The notes under the pieces: generated by a model
Told to the model about the DNA's origin: nothing
Seen by the model: the letters and a program-made list of their open reading frames with translations, nothing else
The model's database searches: none
Shown here: positions 43,805 through 53,375 of the stretch, piece by piece
Numbering within the stretch: position 1 is the first letter of the stretch
Layout: each line of letters starts with the position of its first letter
Made by a program: the position numbers and the translations under genes
Assembly (NCBI RefSeq): GCF_014649915.1
Contig: NZ_BMTY01000003.1
Coordinates: 323,553-387,552 of the forward strand
DNA length: 64,000 nt
Source: Streptomyces toxytricini
Lineage (GTDB): Bacteria > Actinomycetota > Actinomycetes > Streptomycetales > Streptomycetaceae
Reading direction: 5' to 3'

Positions 43805-44818
43805 CTACCCCGCCAGCGCCGCCGCCACCGCCGTCGCCGCGGCGACCGCCCCGCAGACCACCAGGTTGACCAGCCGGTGCTCCCAGAAGACGGCGACGAA
43901 CTCGCGGATGGTGGCGCTCGGCCAGAAGTAGCGGGCCGTCGGCGAGCCCACCACCTGCCCGTTCACGCCCGCCTTCCGCGCCGTCATCGCGGCGCGGAAG
44001 GCGTGGAAGTTGTTGGTGACGACGACGCACCGGTAGTCCGGCCCGGCCTCCGCCTCCATCACCTCCCGGCTGAAGGCGAGGTTCTCGTCCGTCGTCCGGG
44101 AGCGGTCCTCCAGGCGTACGAGATCGGGCGCCGCGCCCTGCGCCAGCAGCCAGTCCGCCATCGCCCGCGCCTCGGACAGCTTCTCGTCCTCGCCCTTCCC
44201 GCCCGACGCCAGCAGCAGCGGCACCCGCCCGCCGCGCGCCGCCTGCGCGGCCTGGAGCCGCAGGCCCTTCTCCAGGCGGGAGGCCAGCAGCGGCGGCACC
44301 CGCTCGCCGCCGAGCAGGCCGGAGCCGAGGACCACCACGAAGTCGACGTCGCCGCGGACCGGGGTGCGCCCGTACAGGAAGGCGTACGCGAGGAAGCAGA
44401 CGAACAGGAACGACACGTACGCGACGAGCAGCACCAGCCCGCCGACCGCCGCGTCCATGGCGGGCGAGCCCCGGTCGGCGACGTACGCGACGAGCCCGAT
44501 CAGCCCGAAGATCCCCGTCCCGGCCGCCAGCGACAGCAGGTTGGCGGGGCTGCGGCCCTCCCGCCGGAGCATCGTGATGCCGTTGCCGACGAGGAAGCCG
44601 GCGAGCACGAGCGTGCCCAGCGCCGGCACCAGCAGGATCAGCGCCACCGCCACGACCCTGAGCAGCGGCGGCAGCGACGGGATCAGGAACAGCACCCCGA
44701 TCGAGGTCCATATGAGGGTCAGGCCCAGCAGGACGGCGTTGCGGAACCGCCGGCGGTCCGCCCGCACGCTCACCAGGAACAGCAGCAGCAGGACGGCCGC
44801 GGGCGCGAAAGCGATCAT
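43805..44818 (-). CDS. YdcF/ElyC-family (DUF218) membrane protein
   Basis: The 337-residue protein has five or more N-terminal transmembrane helices and a C-terminal helix. They flank a DUF218 domain: VDFVVVLGSGLLGGERVPP, ASGGKGEDEKLSEARAM and EDRSRTTDENLAFS. DUF218 proteins such as SanA and ElyC affect cell-envelope integrity and carbohydrate-lipid metabolism; the reaction is unknown. The ATG at 44818 starts the first helix. The upstream deacylase gene ends 20 bp away, so they may be one operon. Confidence 0.9.
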   Translation of the reverse strand: MIAFAPAAVLLLLFLVSVRADRRRFRNAVLLGLTLIWTSIGVLFLIPSLPPLLRVVAVALILLVPALGTLVLAGFLVGNGITMLRREGRSPANLLSLAAGTGIFGLIGLVAYVADRGSPAMDAAVGGLVLLVAYVSFLFVCFLAYAFLYGRTPVRGDVDFVVVLGSGLLGGERVPPLLASRLEKGLRLQAAQAARGGRVPLLLASGGKGEDEKLSEARAMADWLLAQGAAPDLVRLEDRSRTTDENLAFSREVMEAEAGPDYRCVVVTNNFHAFRAAMTARKAGVNGQVVGSPTARYFWPSATIREFVAVFWEHRLVNLVVCGAVAAATAVAAALAG

Positions 44819-44838
44819 GCGCCCCAGCGTACGGCGCG

Positions 44839-46410
44839 TCAGCGCCCGCGGAACGGGGTGCGGCGCACCGCCCGCCCCGCCAGGACTCCGGTGCGCCGGC
44901 CCTCCCGCATCACGAACCGCCCGTCGACCAGGACGTGCGGGATCCCGGCCGGCAGCGCCCGCGGGTCCTCGTACGACGCCCCGGCGGCGACCGTCCCCGG
45001 GTCGAACAGCACCAGGTCGGCCCGGTACCCGACCCGCACCAGCCCCCGGTCCGGCAGCCGCAGCCGGGCCGCCGGCCGGCCCGCGAGGTGCGCCACGCAC
45101 TCCTCCAGCGTCAGCACGCCCAGCTCGCGCACGTACCGGCCCAGGTAGTGCGGGAAGGTGCCGTACGCCCGCGGGTGCGGCTTCGCGCCGCGCAGGATGC
45201 CGTCGGAGCCGCCGGTGTGGAAGCGGTGCCGCATGACCGCCCGTACGTTGTCCTCGTGCCCCACGTGCTGCAGGACGGTCGGCCCCAGCCGGTCGGCCAG
45301 CAGCAGCCGCCGCGCCTCCTCCCAGCAGCGCAGCCGCCGGCCCGTCCACGCGCCGTTCGCCGGGTCCGCCGTCCCCGACACCTCCACCGCCGACCAGTCC
45401 ACCGGCACGCCGTGGCAGCCGTCCGAGCCGTCGGCCTCCATCGTGTGCCGGATCCGCTCCGCGTCGGCGTCGTCGGCCAGCCGCGCCAGGAGCGCCCTCG
45501 GACCGCCCGCCGACGCCCAGCCCGGCAGGAGCGCGGCGAGCGTGGTGCAGCCCGGCGTGTACGGGTAGCTGTCGAGGGTGATGTCGGCGCCGCGGGCCAG
45601 CTCGGCGTCCAGCAGCGCCAGCAGCTCCGGCGCCCGGCCCGCGTTCTCCGGGAAGTTCATGGTGGCGTGTGCCAGGTGCAGGGCGCAGCCCGCCTCCCGG
45701 GCCAGGGCGACGACCTCCGCGTACGCGCCGAGCGCGCCCCGCCCGTACGAGCGGTGGTGCGGGCACCAGTAGCCGCCGTACGCGGCCACGACCCGGCACA
45801 GTGCGGCCAGTTCGGCCGCGGTCGCGTACATGCCGGGCGCGTAGGTGAGGCCGGAGGACATGCCGACCGCGCCCTGCGCGAGGCCCTCGGCGACCAGGGC
45901 GCGCATCCGGTCGAGCTCGGCGGGCGCGGCGGGCCGGTCCTCCCAGCCGACGGCGTACGCGCGCACGGTGCCCTGCGGGACGAGGTAGGCGGCGTTGACG
46001 GCGATGCCCGTGCGGTCGAGGCGGTCCAGGTAGCCGCCGACGGTGCGCCACGTGAAGTCGGCGTCCTCGCCGGGCCCGTTCCAGCCGGTGATCGCCGCCC
46101 GTACCTCGGCGAGGGTGCGGTCGTCGGCGGGCGCGTAGGAGAGGCCGTCCTGGCCGAGGACCTCCAGGGTGACGCCCTGGGCGGCCTTGGCGCTGTGGTC
46201 GGGGTCGGTCAGCAGCGCCAGGTCGCTGTGGGCGTGCATGTCGGTGAAGCCGGGGGCGAGGGCCAGCCCGGCGGCGTCGACGGTCAGCCGGCCGCCGGAC
46301 CGGATCCGCCCGATCCCGGCGATCCGGCCCCCGTGCACGGCGACGTCGGCCGTGTACGAGGGCCCGCCCGTGCCGTCGACGACGCGGGCCCCGCGGAACA
46401 CCAGGTCCAT
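44839..46410 (-). CDS. N-acyl-D-amino-acid deacylase
   Basis: The 523-residue amidohydrolase has the metal motif GFTDMHAHSDLALL (about residues 54-67). HLAHATMNFP, DITLDSYPYTPGCTTLAALLPG and QHVGHEDNVRAV are also seen. These match D-aminoacylases, which release D-amino acids from N-acyl forms. The next gene upstream encodes a PLP enzyme of the D-amino-acid deaminase type, 46 bp away, so the two likely act in sequence. ATG 46410 opens a typical MDLVFRGARVVDGTG start. Confidence 0.92.
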   Translation of the reverse strand: MDLVFRGARVVDGTGGPSYTADVAVHGGRIAGIGRIRSGGRLTVDAAGLALAPGFTDMHAHSDLALLTDPDHSAKAAQGVTLEVLGQDGLSYAPADDRTLAEVRAAITGWNGPGEDADFTWRTVGGYLDRLDRTGIAVNAAYLVPQGTVRAYAVGWEDRPAAPAELDRMRALVAEGLAQGAVGMSSGLTYAPGMYATAAELAALCRVVAAYGGYWCPHHRSYGRGALGAYAEVVALAREAGCALHLAHATMNFPENAGRAPELLALLDAELARGADITLDSYPYTPGCTTLAALLPGWASAGGPRALLARLADDADAERIRHTMEADGSDGCHGVPVDWSAVEVSGTADPANGAWTGRRLRCWEEARRLLLADRLGPTVLQHVGHEDNVRAVMRHRFHTGGSDGILRGAKPHPRAYGTFPHYLGRYVRELGVLTLEECVAHLAGRPAARLRLPDRGLVRVGYRADLVLFDPGTVAAGASYEDPRALPAGIPHVLVDGRFVMREGRRTGVLAGRAVRRTPFRGR

Positions 46411-46456
46411 GCCCTGCCCCCCGGGTGAGCGGATCGGGTGCGGTGGATGCGCCGTT

Positions 46457-47812
46457 TCAGAAGAAGGTGCGGACCAGTTCGGTGACGGTGCCGTCGGGTC
46501 CGGTCACCGGGATCAGCGGCCACTTCTCGAAGATCGTGCAGGGGTGCGCCATGCCGAGCGCGACGCGGTCGCCGACCTCCAGTGCGGTGCCGGGCGCCGT
46601 CTCCAGCCAGGCGTGCTGGTCGGACAGCTTCGTGACGGTGATCCCGGTGCCGGGCCGCTCGGTGCCGTCGGCGCCGCGTACGGCGAGCACCTCGGGCAGG
46701 CCGAGGTCGTAGGCGATGTCGCGCTTGCCGGCGTTGACGAAGGCCTGGCCGGGCGTGGGCCGGGAGACGACCTGGGTCCACAGCCGGAAGGCCGGCAGCA
46801 GCCCGCCCTCCTCGGGGTGCCGGTTGAAGGGGGTGAGGCCGGAGTACCAGCCGTGGTCGTGCGAGACGTAGGCGCCGGAGCGCAGCAGCCGCTGCACGGG
46901 CAGGGAGAGCTCGGGGATGGCGGCGAAGACCTCGGCGACCGCGTCGAACCACTCGCTGCCGCCGGCGCTGACGACGATCCGCTCCAGGCCGGTGCCCTTG
47001 AACAGCCCGGCGGCGTCGAAGTCGGCGGCGAGGGCGGTGAGGCTGCGCAGCCACTCCCGGACGCTGTCGGCGTCGGCGCCGGGCATGGTGGCCTCGTAGC
47101 CGGCGACGCCCGCCAGCCGCAGGGTCGGGGCGGCGGCCACGGCGCGGGCGACGTCCATGCACTCGGCCGCGGTGCGCACGCCGGTGCGGCCCTCGGCGCC
47201 GGCGCCGAGCTCGACGACGACGTCGACGGGGCGGGTGGTGCGGCCGGCGAGGGCGGCGTCCATGAGGGCGACCCCGCGGACGGAGTCGACGTACGCGACG
47301 AACTCGAACTCGGGGTCGGCGGCGAGCTCCGCGGCGACCCAGTGCAGGGCGGGGGCGTCGACGAGCTCGTTGGCGAGGAAGATCCGGCGGATGCCGAAGG
47401 CGCGGCAGACGCGGGCCTGGTGCGGCATGGCGACGGTGATGCCCCAGGCGCCCTGCTTCAGCTGCCGCTCGAAGAGGCGGGGGGCCATGCAGGTCTTGCC
47501 GTGAGGGGCGAACTCCAGGCCGTGGCGGTCGCAGAACGCGGCGAGCGCGGCCAGGTTGTGGTCCAGGGCCTCGCCGTCGAGGGTGAGGACGGGGGTGGTG
47601 AAGCCGCCGGTGTGCAGGTCGCGGTGCTGGGCGGCCAGCTCGCCGACGGTGAGCCCGGCGTCCGCGGCGTCCGGCGGGAGGCCCTTGAAGCGGTGGTCGA
47701 CGCGTTCGCGGTCGAGTTCCCGCACCGCTTCCCGGACCGTCGTGCGGGCCGGCTTCCCGTCCGTCGCGGGGTCCGGGTGCGGCTGCTGCCCGGCTGCCTC
47801 GGCGCTGGCCAT
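46457..47812 (-). CDS. PLP-dependent D-amino-acid deaminase / D-threonine aldolase-like enzyme
   Basis: The 451-residue protein has an alanine-racemase-type barrel, with the PLP lysine in FAPHGKTCMAP (about residue 105). The C-terminal D-serine-dehydratase-like domain has VALGMAHPCTIFEKW, where His and Cys bind a metal. It should deaminate a D-amino acid or cleave a beta-hydroxy one. ATG 47812 follows GAGGAGGAA. It precedes the deacylase in the same operon, and their combined function is D-amino-acid catabolism. Confidence 0.88.
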   Translation of the reverse strand: MASAEAAGQQPHPDPATDGKPARTTVREAVRELDRERVDHRFKGLPPDAADAGLTVGELAAQHRDLHTGGFTTPVLTLDGEALDHNLAALAAFCDRHGLEFAPHGKTCMAPRLFERQLKQGAWGITVAMPHQARVCRAFGIRRIFLANELVDAPALHWVAAELAADPEFEFVAYVDSVRGVALMDAALAGRTTRPVDVVVELGAGAEGRTGVRTAAECMDVARAVAAAPTLRLAGVAGYEATMPGADADSVREWLRSLTALAADFDAAGLFKGTGLERIVVSAGGSEWFDAVAEVFAAIPELSLPVQRLLRSGAYVSHDHGWYSGLTPFNRHPEEGGLLPAFRLWTQVVSRPTPGQAFVNAGKRDIAYDLGLPEVLAVRGADGTERPGTGITVTKLSDQHAWLETAPGTALEVGDRVALGMAHPCTIFEKWPLIPVTGPDGTVTELVRTFF

Positions 47813-47948
47813 GCGGATTCCTCCTCGCGCCGCGCCGGCCGCCGCGTGGTGCGGGAGGCCGGGGCGGCTGCTGTTCGGTGCTGTCTTACCTCCCCGAGGA
47901 CGGCGGGGCAACGCCGGGCGGTTCCCGGCGCGGCGCAGGCGGGGCCGG

Positions 47949-47990
47949 GCGCGGGCGGGGCGCCCCGGCGAGGGGGTGCCCCGCCCGCGC
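47949..47990. terminator. Terminator of carboxypeptidase gene
   Basis: Perfect 13-bp arms GCGCGGGCGGGGC and complement, 11 bp after the M14 gene stop on the minus strand. Confidence 0.8.
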
Positions 47991-48001
47991 GGGCTGCCGT
48001 G

Positions 48002-49339
48002 CTAGGCGGTGCAGTACTGCGCTTCCTTGCCGATGGAGCGGTACATGCAGTCGGCGTTCTCCAGGAGTTGCAGGACGGCGTCGCGGTTGCGGGAGGTCTC
48101 GCGGTCGATCACCTCGTCGGGCGGGTAGAAGCCGCCGCCGCCGAAGCCGGACGGGTACATCTCGAAGGTGTAGCCGAAGATCTTCTGGTCGCCCCACAGC
48201 CAGTCGTCGATCGTGCCGTCCGTGATGTAGAGGTCGCTGGACTGCTCGGGCGTGTAGCCGTTGCTGTTCGCCATGCGGGTGCCGACGGTCTTGAAGACGG
48301 CGAGGTCGTCCGCGGTCAGGCCGGGGGCGGTGTCGTTGTACGTCCACCCGTACGGCCACAGCACGAGCTCGCTGTAGGTGTGGAAGTCGATCGCGGCCTT
48401 GATCTGCTGCTTGCCGCCGACGACGCGGCTGCGGACGAAGTCGGAGACGACCTTCACCTCGGGCGCCGACTCGGGCGCCGAGCCGCGGTAGGTGTCGGAG
48501 CCCTTGCTGCCGCTGGAGCCGCCGCAGCAGCCCCACTTGTAGTTCCAGTTGCGGTTCTCGTCGGTGCCGACGGAGGAGGAGCCGGAGTTCGGCTGGCGGT
48601 TCTTGCGCCAGGAGCGGTAGGAGCCGGTGGCGATGTCGTACTCGCCGCCGTCGGGGTTGAGGTCCGGGACGATCCAGATCTCGCGGCTGTCGACCATGCG
48701 GGTGACGCGGGCGTCGGTCCCGTAGGTGGAGCCGAACTCCTTGAGCAGGTAGAGCGCCATCTCGACGGTGAGGTGCTCGCGGGCGTGCTGGTGGTGCGTG
48801 AAGAGGACCTCGGGCTCGTTCTCGTCGGCGGCGACGTTATCGCTGATCTTGATGGCGACGATGTCGCGTCCCTGGTACGACTTGCCGATCACCCGCTTGC
48901 TCATGATGGCGGGGTACTGGGCGATGCGCTGGTCGATCTCGGCGCTCATCTCGGCGTAGTTGTGGTACCGGGAGTCCGCGGACGGGAAGTCCGCCGGGCC
49001 CGCCTGGACGCCGCGCTCGGAGCGGTCGGGCGGGCCGCCGAGGGGGGTGAGCTCGTAGCCGAGGCGGCGCAGGGCCTTGGCCTGGAGCGGGTCGGCGCTG
49101 ACGACGACCGAGCGGGCGTCGACCTCGTCGATGGAGACACCCGTACGGAGCAGGGCGGTTCGCTCGGCCGGAGTCGCCGGGCCCTTGATCTCGTACTGGG
49201 CGACGGCCTCGTCGAGGGTGGCGGTGGAGGGGCTGGGCGGCGGGGCCGCCGTCGCGCTCATGCCGTAGGCGGGCGCGCCCAGCGCGAGGGCGAGCAGGGC
49301 CGCCGTGACGGCGGCCCTGCGTCGTGTGTGGAGCCGCAT
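48002..49339 (-). CDS. Secreted M14 zinc carboxypeptidase
   Basis: The 445-residue precursor has a signal peptide ([18 protein letters not shown]). A short pro-region is followed by the M14 domain: zinc ligands in [13 protein letters not shown] (HxxE, about residue 182), a third His in [12 protein letters not shown], and the catalytic Glu in TFEMYPS (about 391). The specificity resembles Streptomyces carboxypeptidase T or SG. CCGG and the terminal cysteines suggest disulfides. ATG 49339 follows AGGAGAACGC; the open frame extends further but is not signal-like. It degrades peptides outside the cell. Confidence 0.93.
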   Translation of the reverse strand: MRLHTRRRAAVTAALLALALGAPAYGMSATAAPPPSPSTATLDEAVAQYEIKGPATPAERTALLRTGVSIDEVDARSVVVSADPLQAKALRRLGYELTPLGGPPDRSERGVQAGPADFPSADSRYHNYAEMSAEIDQRIAQYPAIMSKRVIGKSYQGRDIVAIKISDNVAADENEPEVLFTHHQHAREHLTVEMALYLLKEFGSTYGTDARVTRMVDSREIWIVPDLNPDGGEYDIATGSYRSWRKNRQPNSGSSSVGTDENRNWNYKWGCCGGSSGSKGSDTYRGSAPESAPEVKVVSDFVRSRVVGGKQQIKAAIDFHTYSELVLWPYGWTYNDTAPGLTADDLAVFKTVGTRMANSNGYTPEQSSDLYITDGTIDDWLWGDQKIFGYTFEMYPSGFGGGGFYPPDEVIDRETSRNRDAVLQLLENADCMYRSIGKEAQYCTA

Positions 49340-49463
49340 GCGTTCTCCTGGGTGGGGAGGTGGGGGTAGCCGTGCGGACGGGCACAGCGTGCTCTTGTGG
49401 CATATCCAGGTCAAGAACCGGAAATCGGCCAGATTCCTTCGAAGCCACCCCCACTCGTACCGC

Positions 49464-51158
49464 CTACGGCAGGCCGTGAACCTTCGGACCCACCGCGTTG
49501 GACCAGGCGTTGCCCGCCTTGGCGTCCCAGTTCGTCGACCAGGTCATCGCCCCGCGCAGCCCCGGGTAGGTCTTCGACGGCTTGAAGGACCCGCAGTTGG
49601 TGCCCCGGGTGAGGCAGTCGAGGGCGTTGTTGACGACCGTCGGGGAGACGTAGCCGCTGCCCGCGCCGCTCGGGGAGGCCGGCACGCCGATGCCCACCTG
49701 CGAGGGGTCGAGGCCGCCCTCCAGCTGGATGCAGGCCAGCGCGGTGAGGAAGTCGACCGAGCCCTGGGAGTACACCTTGCCGTCGCAGCCGTTCATCGAG
49801 CCGCTGTTGTAGTACTGCATGTTGACGACGGTGAGGATGTCCTTGATGTTCAGCGCCGTCCGGAAGTAGGCGCCCGAGGTGGACTGCATGTCGATGGTCT
49901 GCGGGGCCATCGTGATGACGAGCGAGGGCCCGGCCTTCGCCGACAGGGCGCGCATCGCCTGGGTCATGTAGGTCGGGTTGAGGCCGTTCTCCAGGTCGAT
50001 GTCGATCCCGTTGAAGCCGTACTCCTGCATCAGGGCGTACGCGGAGTTCGCCAGGTTCGAGGCGGACGCCGCGTCGTTGACCGTGATGGTGCCCTTCTCA
50101 CCGCCGATGGAGAGGATCACCGACTTGCCGGCCGCCTTCTTCGCGGCGATGTCGGCCTTGAACCGGTCGACGGTGTAGCCGCCCAGGCCCGCGCTGTCGA
50201 GGTTGAAGGCGATCGCGCCGGGCGTCGCCGTGGCGTCGGCGAAGGAGACGGCGATGATGTCGTACTGCGGCGACACGTCGGAGAGCCGCTGGACGGTCGC
50301 GCCGTTGTCGAAGTTCTGCCAGTAGCCCGTCAGGGCGTGCCGCGGCACCGGCGGTCCGGGCGTGCCCGGGTCGCCTCCGGTCGTCGTGCCGGTCACCGGC
50401 GCCGACTGCGGGCCCTCTCCGGCTGCGTTGTACGCGCTCACCCGGAAGGAGTACGAGGTCGAGGCGGCGAGCCCGGTGATCTGCGCGGGCGGCCCGGAGA
50501 CCGTCCGCACGCGGACGCCGTCCTGGTAGACGTGGTAGCCGGCGGCCCCGCCGACCGCGTCCCACGACAGGGTGAGGGAGTTCGCGCCCTGGCCGGAGAC
50601 GGCGGCCCCCGCCGGGGCGCCCGGCAGCGACGGGCCGGGGTCGGTCGGGCCGCCGCCGTCGGGGCCGACCACGCTGAACTCGTCGACGGCGTAGCCCGCC
50701 TGGCCGTACCAGCCGTGCGCGTACACGGTGACCTGCGTGGTGCTCGGGCCGGTGGTGAAGGTGGTGGACAGGCGCTGCCAGCCGCCGCCGGACCCGGGGG
50801 TCCAGGCCGACACGTCCTGCGTGCCGGTGCCGGAGGCGCCGAGGTACACGTACGAGCCCTGGACCTGCGCGGCGATCGTGTACGTCGAGTTCGGCTTGAC
50901 CGTGACGGTCTGGCTGCACCGGGCGTTGTCGAGCCCCGACGGCGCGGCCCGCAGTGCGGCGGCTCCGGTGTGGGCGGGGCCGGAGGCGGCGGCGCCGCTG
51001 CCGGGGCTGCAGTTCCAGTGCGCGAGGCCGGACTCGAAGCCGCCGTTGCGGGCGACGTTGACGTCCGCGGCCTGGGCGGTGCCGGCGGTCACGGCGGTCA
51101 AGCCGCCGGCGGTGAGGGTCGCGGCGCCCAGCAGGGCGAGTGCGCGGATGCGGTTCAC
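49464..51158 (-). CDS. Secreted GH18 chitinase with carbohydrate-binding and FnIII domains
   Basis: The 564-residue precursor has a signal peptide ([20 protein letters not shown]). It is followed by a CBM-like beta-sandwich starting [15 protein letters not shown], then an FnIII domain (about 175-265) and a GH18 barrel with the catalytic motif DIDLEN within [14 protein letters not shown] (Glu near 389). It cleaves beta-1,4-linked N-acetylglucosamine chains, probably as the chiC-like class with a C-terminal catalytic domain. The start is a GTG at 51158, behind CGGAG. The promoter contains a DasR-like box. Confidence 0.95.
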   Translation of the reverse strand: MNRIRALALLGAATLTAGGLTAVTAGTAQAADVNVARNGGFESGLAHWNCSPGSGAAASGPAHTGAAALRAAPSGLDNARCSQTVTVKPNSTYTIAAQVQGSYVYLGASGTGTQDVSAWTPGSGGGWQRLSTTFTTGPSTTQVTVYAHGWYGQAGYAVDEFSVVGPDGGGPTDPGPSLPGAPAGAAVSGQGANSLTLSWDAVGGAAGYHVYQDGVRVRTVSGPPAQITGLAASTSYSFRVSAYNAAGEGPQSAPVTGTTTGGDPGTPGPPVPRHALTGYWQNFDNGATVQRLSDVSPQYDIIAVSFADATATPGAIAFNLDSAGLGGYTVDRFKADIAAKKAAGKSVILSIGGEKGTITVNDAASASNLANSAYALMQEYGFNGIDIDLENGLNPTYMTQAMRALSAKAGPSLVITMAPQTIDMQSTSGAYFRTALNIKDILTVVNMQYYNSGSMNGCDGKVYSQGSVDFLTALACIQLEGGLDPSQVGIGVPASPSGAGSGYVSPTVVNNALDCLTRGTNCGSFKPSKTYPGLRGAMTWSTNWDAKAGNAWSNAVGPKVHGLP

Positions 51159-51252
51159 GAGGACTCCGTGGGGGGAGTAGGGGAGGTGAACAGGGATGCG
51201 AAAGGGGTGGCACGGGAGGCCGTGGAGCGGCGTGGGGGGCCGGACTTCAACT

Positions 51253-51277
51253 TGGTCCAGACCAATCCCGCTGTCAA
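51253..51277 (-). promoter_or_regulatory. Chitinase promoter with DasR-like box
   Basis: Reading the minus strand, the -35 hexamer TTGACA (51277-51272) is followed by TGGTCTGGACCA (51264-51253), which lies in the spacer and overlaps the expected -10. Streptomyces chitinase promoters are known for such TGGTCTAGACCA-type elements, bound by the GlcNAc repressor DasR. The rest of the 394-bp gap (51159-51552) holds the chitinase leader and the upstream side of the tad cluster, with no other gene. Confidence 0.75.
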
Positions 51278-51552
51278 TGGTCTTTGCAATGTGGCTTGAA
51301 CTGATCGGCCGTCCGATCCCGGTTGTCCGGGTTTTCCGCCACCTGCGACCTGACTGCGCAGTACGGGAATTCCCAAGGCCCTGCCCCGCCAGGGGTGACG
51401 CGGATATGGTGCTGTGGCACGGGGGAAAGCAGGTCGGCCGTTTGCGGTCGCGCAGGTCGAAGTGGCCGCCGCGGCCGTCGGGGGCCGTTCGGGGGCACCG
51501 CCCGGCGGGATCCGGGGGAGGCGCGGTGCACGGGGTGAACAGGGGGATGCGC

Positions 51553-52536
51553 ATGCCGGTCGCCATTGCCGTCACCAGCGCCGATCTGGTGCTGCCGGCC
51601 CCGGACCGGCACACCCCGCCGGCCGCCGTCCTCACCCCGCCCGACCGCATCGGCCTCGAAGACGCCCTCGCCGAGACCGCCTCCCTGCTGGAGCGGCACA
51701 GCCACGTCCTGGCCGTCGTACCGCCCTGGCTGCCGCCCGCGACCGTCCGCCGGCTGCGCACCGTCCGCGCCATCCTCGAAACCGACCGGATCGCGCTCCT
51801 CGAGGTCGACCTGCCCCCGCTGGGCACCGCCCTGCTGGTCCGCCAGCTGCGCCAGCTCAGCGTCTGCGACTTCAGCCCCGGCGTCGTCGCCGCGGCCGCC
51901 CGCCTTCTCTCCCACTACGTCCACGCCGGAGCCGTCCTCGGATCCGTCGCCGGGCTCGACCGGGTCGACGTCAGCCTGAAGGCGCACGCCCGCTCCTGGT
52001 CCCCCGGCGCCCAGTTCGCCGTCCTCGCCCACCCCGTACCCCACCTGGCCCGCCTCGGCCAGGCCGCCGCCGGGCCGGGGGGCCGCGGGGCGCACGGCGC
52101 GGGCGGCCGCGGCCGGTCCCGCAAGGCCCCGTCCGCGGCGGCCGCCCTTCCCGAGGGCATGCCGACCGGACCGTCCTACGCCACCCAGCTGACCTTCGCC
52201 CGCGGCCGGCTCGCCTCCGACTGGGTGACCGCCGCACTCGCCCCCGCCTGGCAGGTCCAGGGCGTCATGGAGAACCCGCTCCCGGCCGACTCGCCCGCCT
52301 GGTGGGGCACGCCGAAGCTCGTCGAGTTCGCCGCCGGCATCCCCGACCCGTCCGTCCTCTACCAACTCGTCGCCTCGGTGCGCCGCGAGGAGTGCCGCTG
52401 GTGCGGCCTGGAGCTCATCGGCGACCGCTGCGGCTTCTGCGCCGCCCCGCTCCACGCACCGCCGCCGCCCGCCGCGGAGGCCGCCGCCCGCCCGGGCGCC
52501 CGTACGAGCGCCCGCACCGCCGGCACCGCACGCTGA
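51553..52536 (+). CDS. Zinc-ribbon protein preceding the tad cluster
   Basis: The 327-residue cytoplasmic protein of unknown function has a helical N-terminal half (ETASLLERHSHVLAVVPPWL). A Gly/Arg-rich linker follows near 175-200, then a C-terminal zinc ribbon CRWCGLELIGDRCGFC (two CxxC pairs, about residues 283-298). ATG 51553 has AGGGGG 6 bases upstream; the ATG two codons earlier is less well spaced. The next gene is 130 bp downstream. Position suggests a tad accessory role, but no motif proves it. Confidence 0.65.
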   Translation: MPVAIAVTSADLVLPAPDRHTPPAAVLTPPDRIGLEDALAETASLLERHSHVLAVVPPWLPPATVRRLRTVRAILETDRIALLEVDLPPLGTALLVRQLRQLSVCDFSPGVVAAAARLLSHYVHAGAVLGSVAGLDRVDVSLKAHARSWSPGAQFAVLAHPVPHLARLGQAAAGPGGRGAHGAGGRGRSRKAPSAAAALPEGMPTGPSYATQLTFARGRLASDWVTAALAPAWQVQGVMENPLPADSPAWWGTPKLVEFAAGIPDPSVLYQLVASVRREECRWCGLELIGDRCGFCAAPLHAPPPPAAEAAARPGARTSARTAGTAR

Positions 52537-52666
52537 GCGGCCGGCCGCCCCGCCGGCCGCCGCCCGGGGAACCACCGCCCCACCGGCACCGCCCCACCGA
52601 CACACCGCCCCACCGCCCCCGACCGACCGGCCCGAACGAACGAAGAACGGCGAGGTAGTACGGCAC

Positions 52667-53368
52667 ATGAACTCACGCCAGCGCCGCGGCGTCATCCTGC
52701 TGCTCCTGTCGGTCCTGTGCGCCCTGGCGGCGTTCGGCGGGGTCCTCGTCGTGATCGGCGACGTCAACTCCAAGGTCGGCGCCGAAGTCACCGCCTACCG
52801 CGCCAAGGCCGACATCGCGCCCTACAGCCCCCTGAGCGCCGCCCAGTTCGAAGAGGTCAGCATCCCGCGCCGCTGGCTGTCCGAGACCGCCGTCGACGAC
52901 CTCGGCGCCCTCAAGGACAAGATCGCCCTGACCACCCTCAGGAAGGGCTCGCTGCTCCAGACCGACATGTTCGTCGACAAACCCCAGCTGCAACCGGGGG
53001 AGCAGGAGATCGCCATCATGATCGACGCGGCGACCGGCGTCGCCGGCAAGATCTACTCCGGTGCCAAGGTCAACATCATCGCCACCTTCAAGGGCGCCAA
53101 GGAGGGCGACCCCTCCCGCTCCGTGATCATCGTGGCCAACGCCCGCGTCCTGAACGTCGGCAAGCTCACCCCCCTCGACAAGGACGCCGACCGCCGGGGC
53201 CCCGCCGAAGCCGTCCCCATCACCTTCGCGCTGAACACCAAGGACACCCAGCGCGTCGCGTACGCCGAGTCCTTCGCGGAGCACGTACGCCTGGCCCTCG
53301 TGGCGCCCGGCACCGACTCCGCGCCCGGCGCGGGCGACCGCACGTACACCCTCGACGGGGACAAGTGA
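52667..53368 (+). CDS. cpaB: Flp pilus assembly protein CpaB/RcpC
   Basis: The 233-residue protein has an N-terminal membrane anchor (GVILLLLSVLCALAAFGGVLVVIG). An SAF-type domain (AKADIAPYSPLSAAQFEEVSIP, then LRKGSLLQTDMFV) is followed by the RcpC/CpaB C-terminal beta region (MIDAATGVAGKIYSGAKVNIIA). CpaB helps organise the pilus channel at the envelope. It starts the tad gene run; the next gene begins 7 bp after its stop. Confidence 0.88.
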   Translation: MNSRQRRGVILLLLSVLCALAAFGGVLVVIGDVNSKVGAEVTAYRAKADIAPYSPLSAAQFEEVSIPRRWLSETAVDDLGALKDKIALTTLRKGSLLQTDMFVDKPQLQPGEQEIAIMIDAATGVAGKIYSGAKVNIIATFKGAKEGDPSRSVIIVANARVLNVGKLTPLDKDADRRGPAEAVPITFALNTKDTQRVAYAESFAEHVRLALVAPGTDSAPGAGDRTYTLDGDK

Positions 53369-53375
53369 GGCCCGG

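Noticed and set aside
46169..49369. 1066-codon plus-strand open frame
   Set aside because: Runs antisense through the deaminase and carboxypeptidase genes and consists of Gly/Val/Arg low complexity typical of shadow frames.
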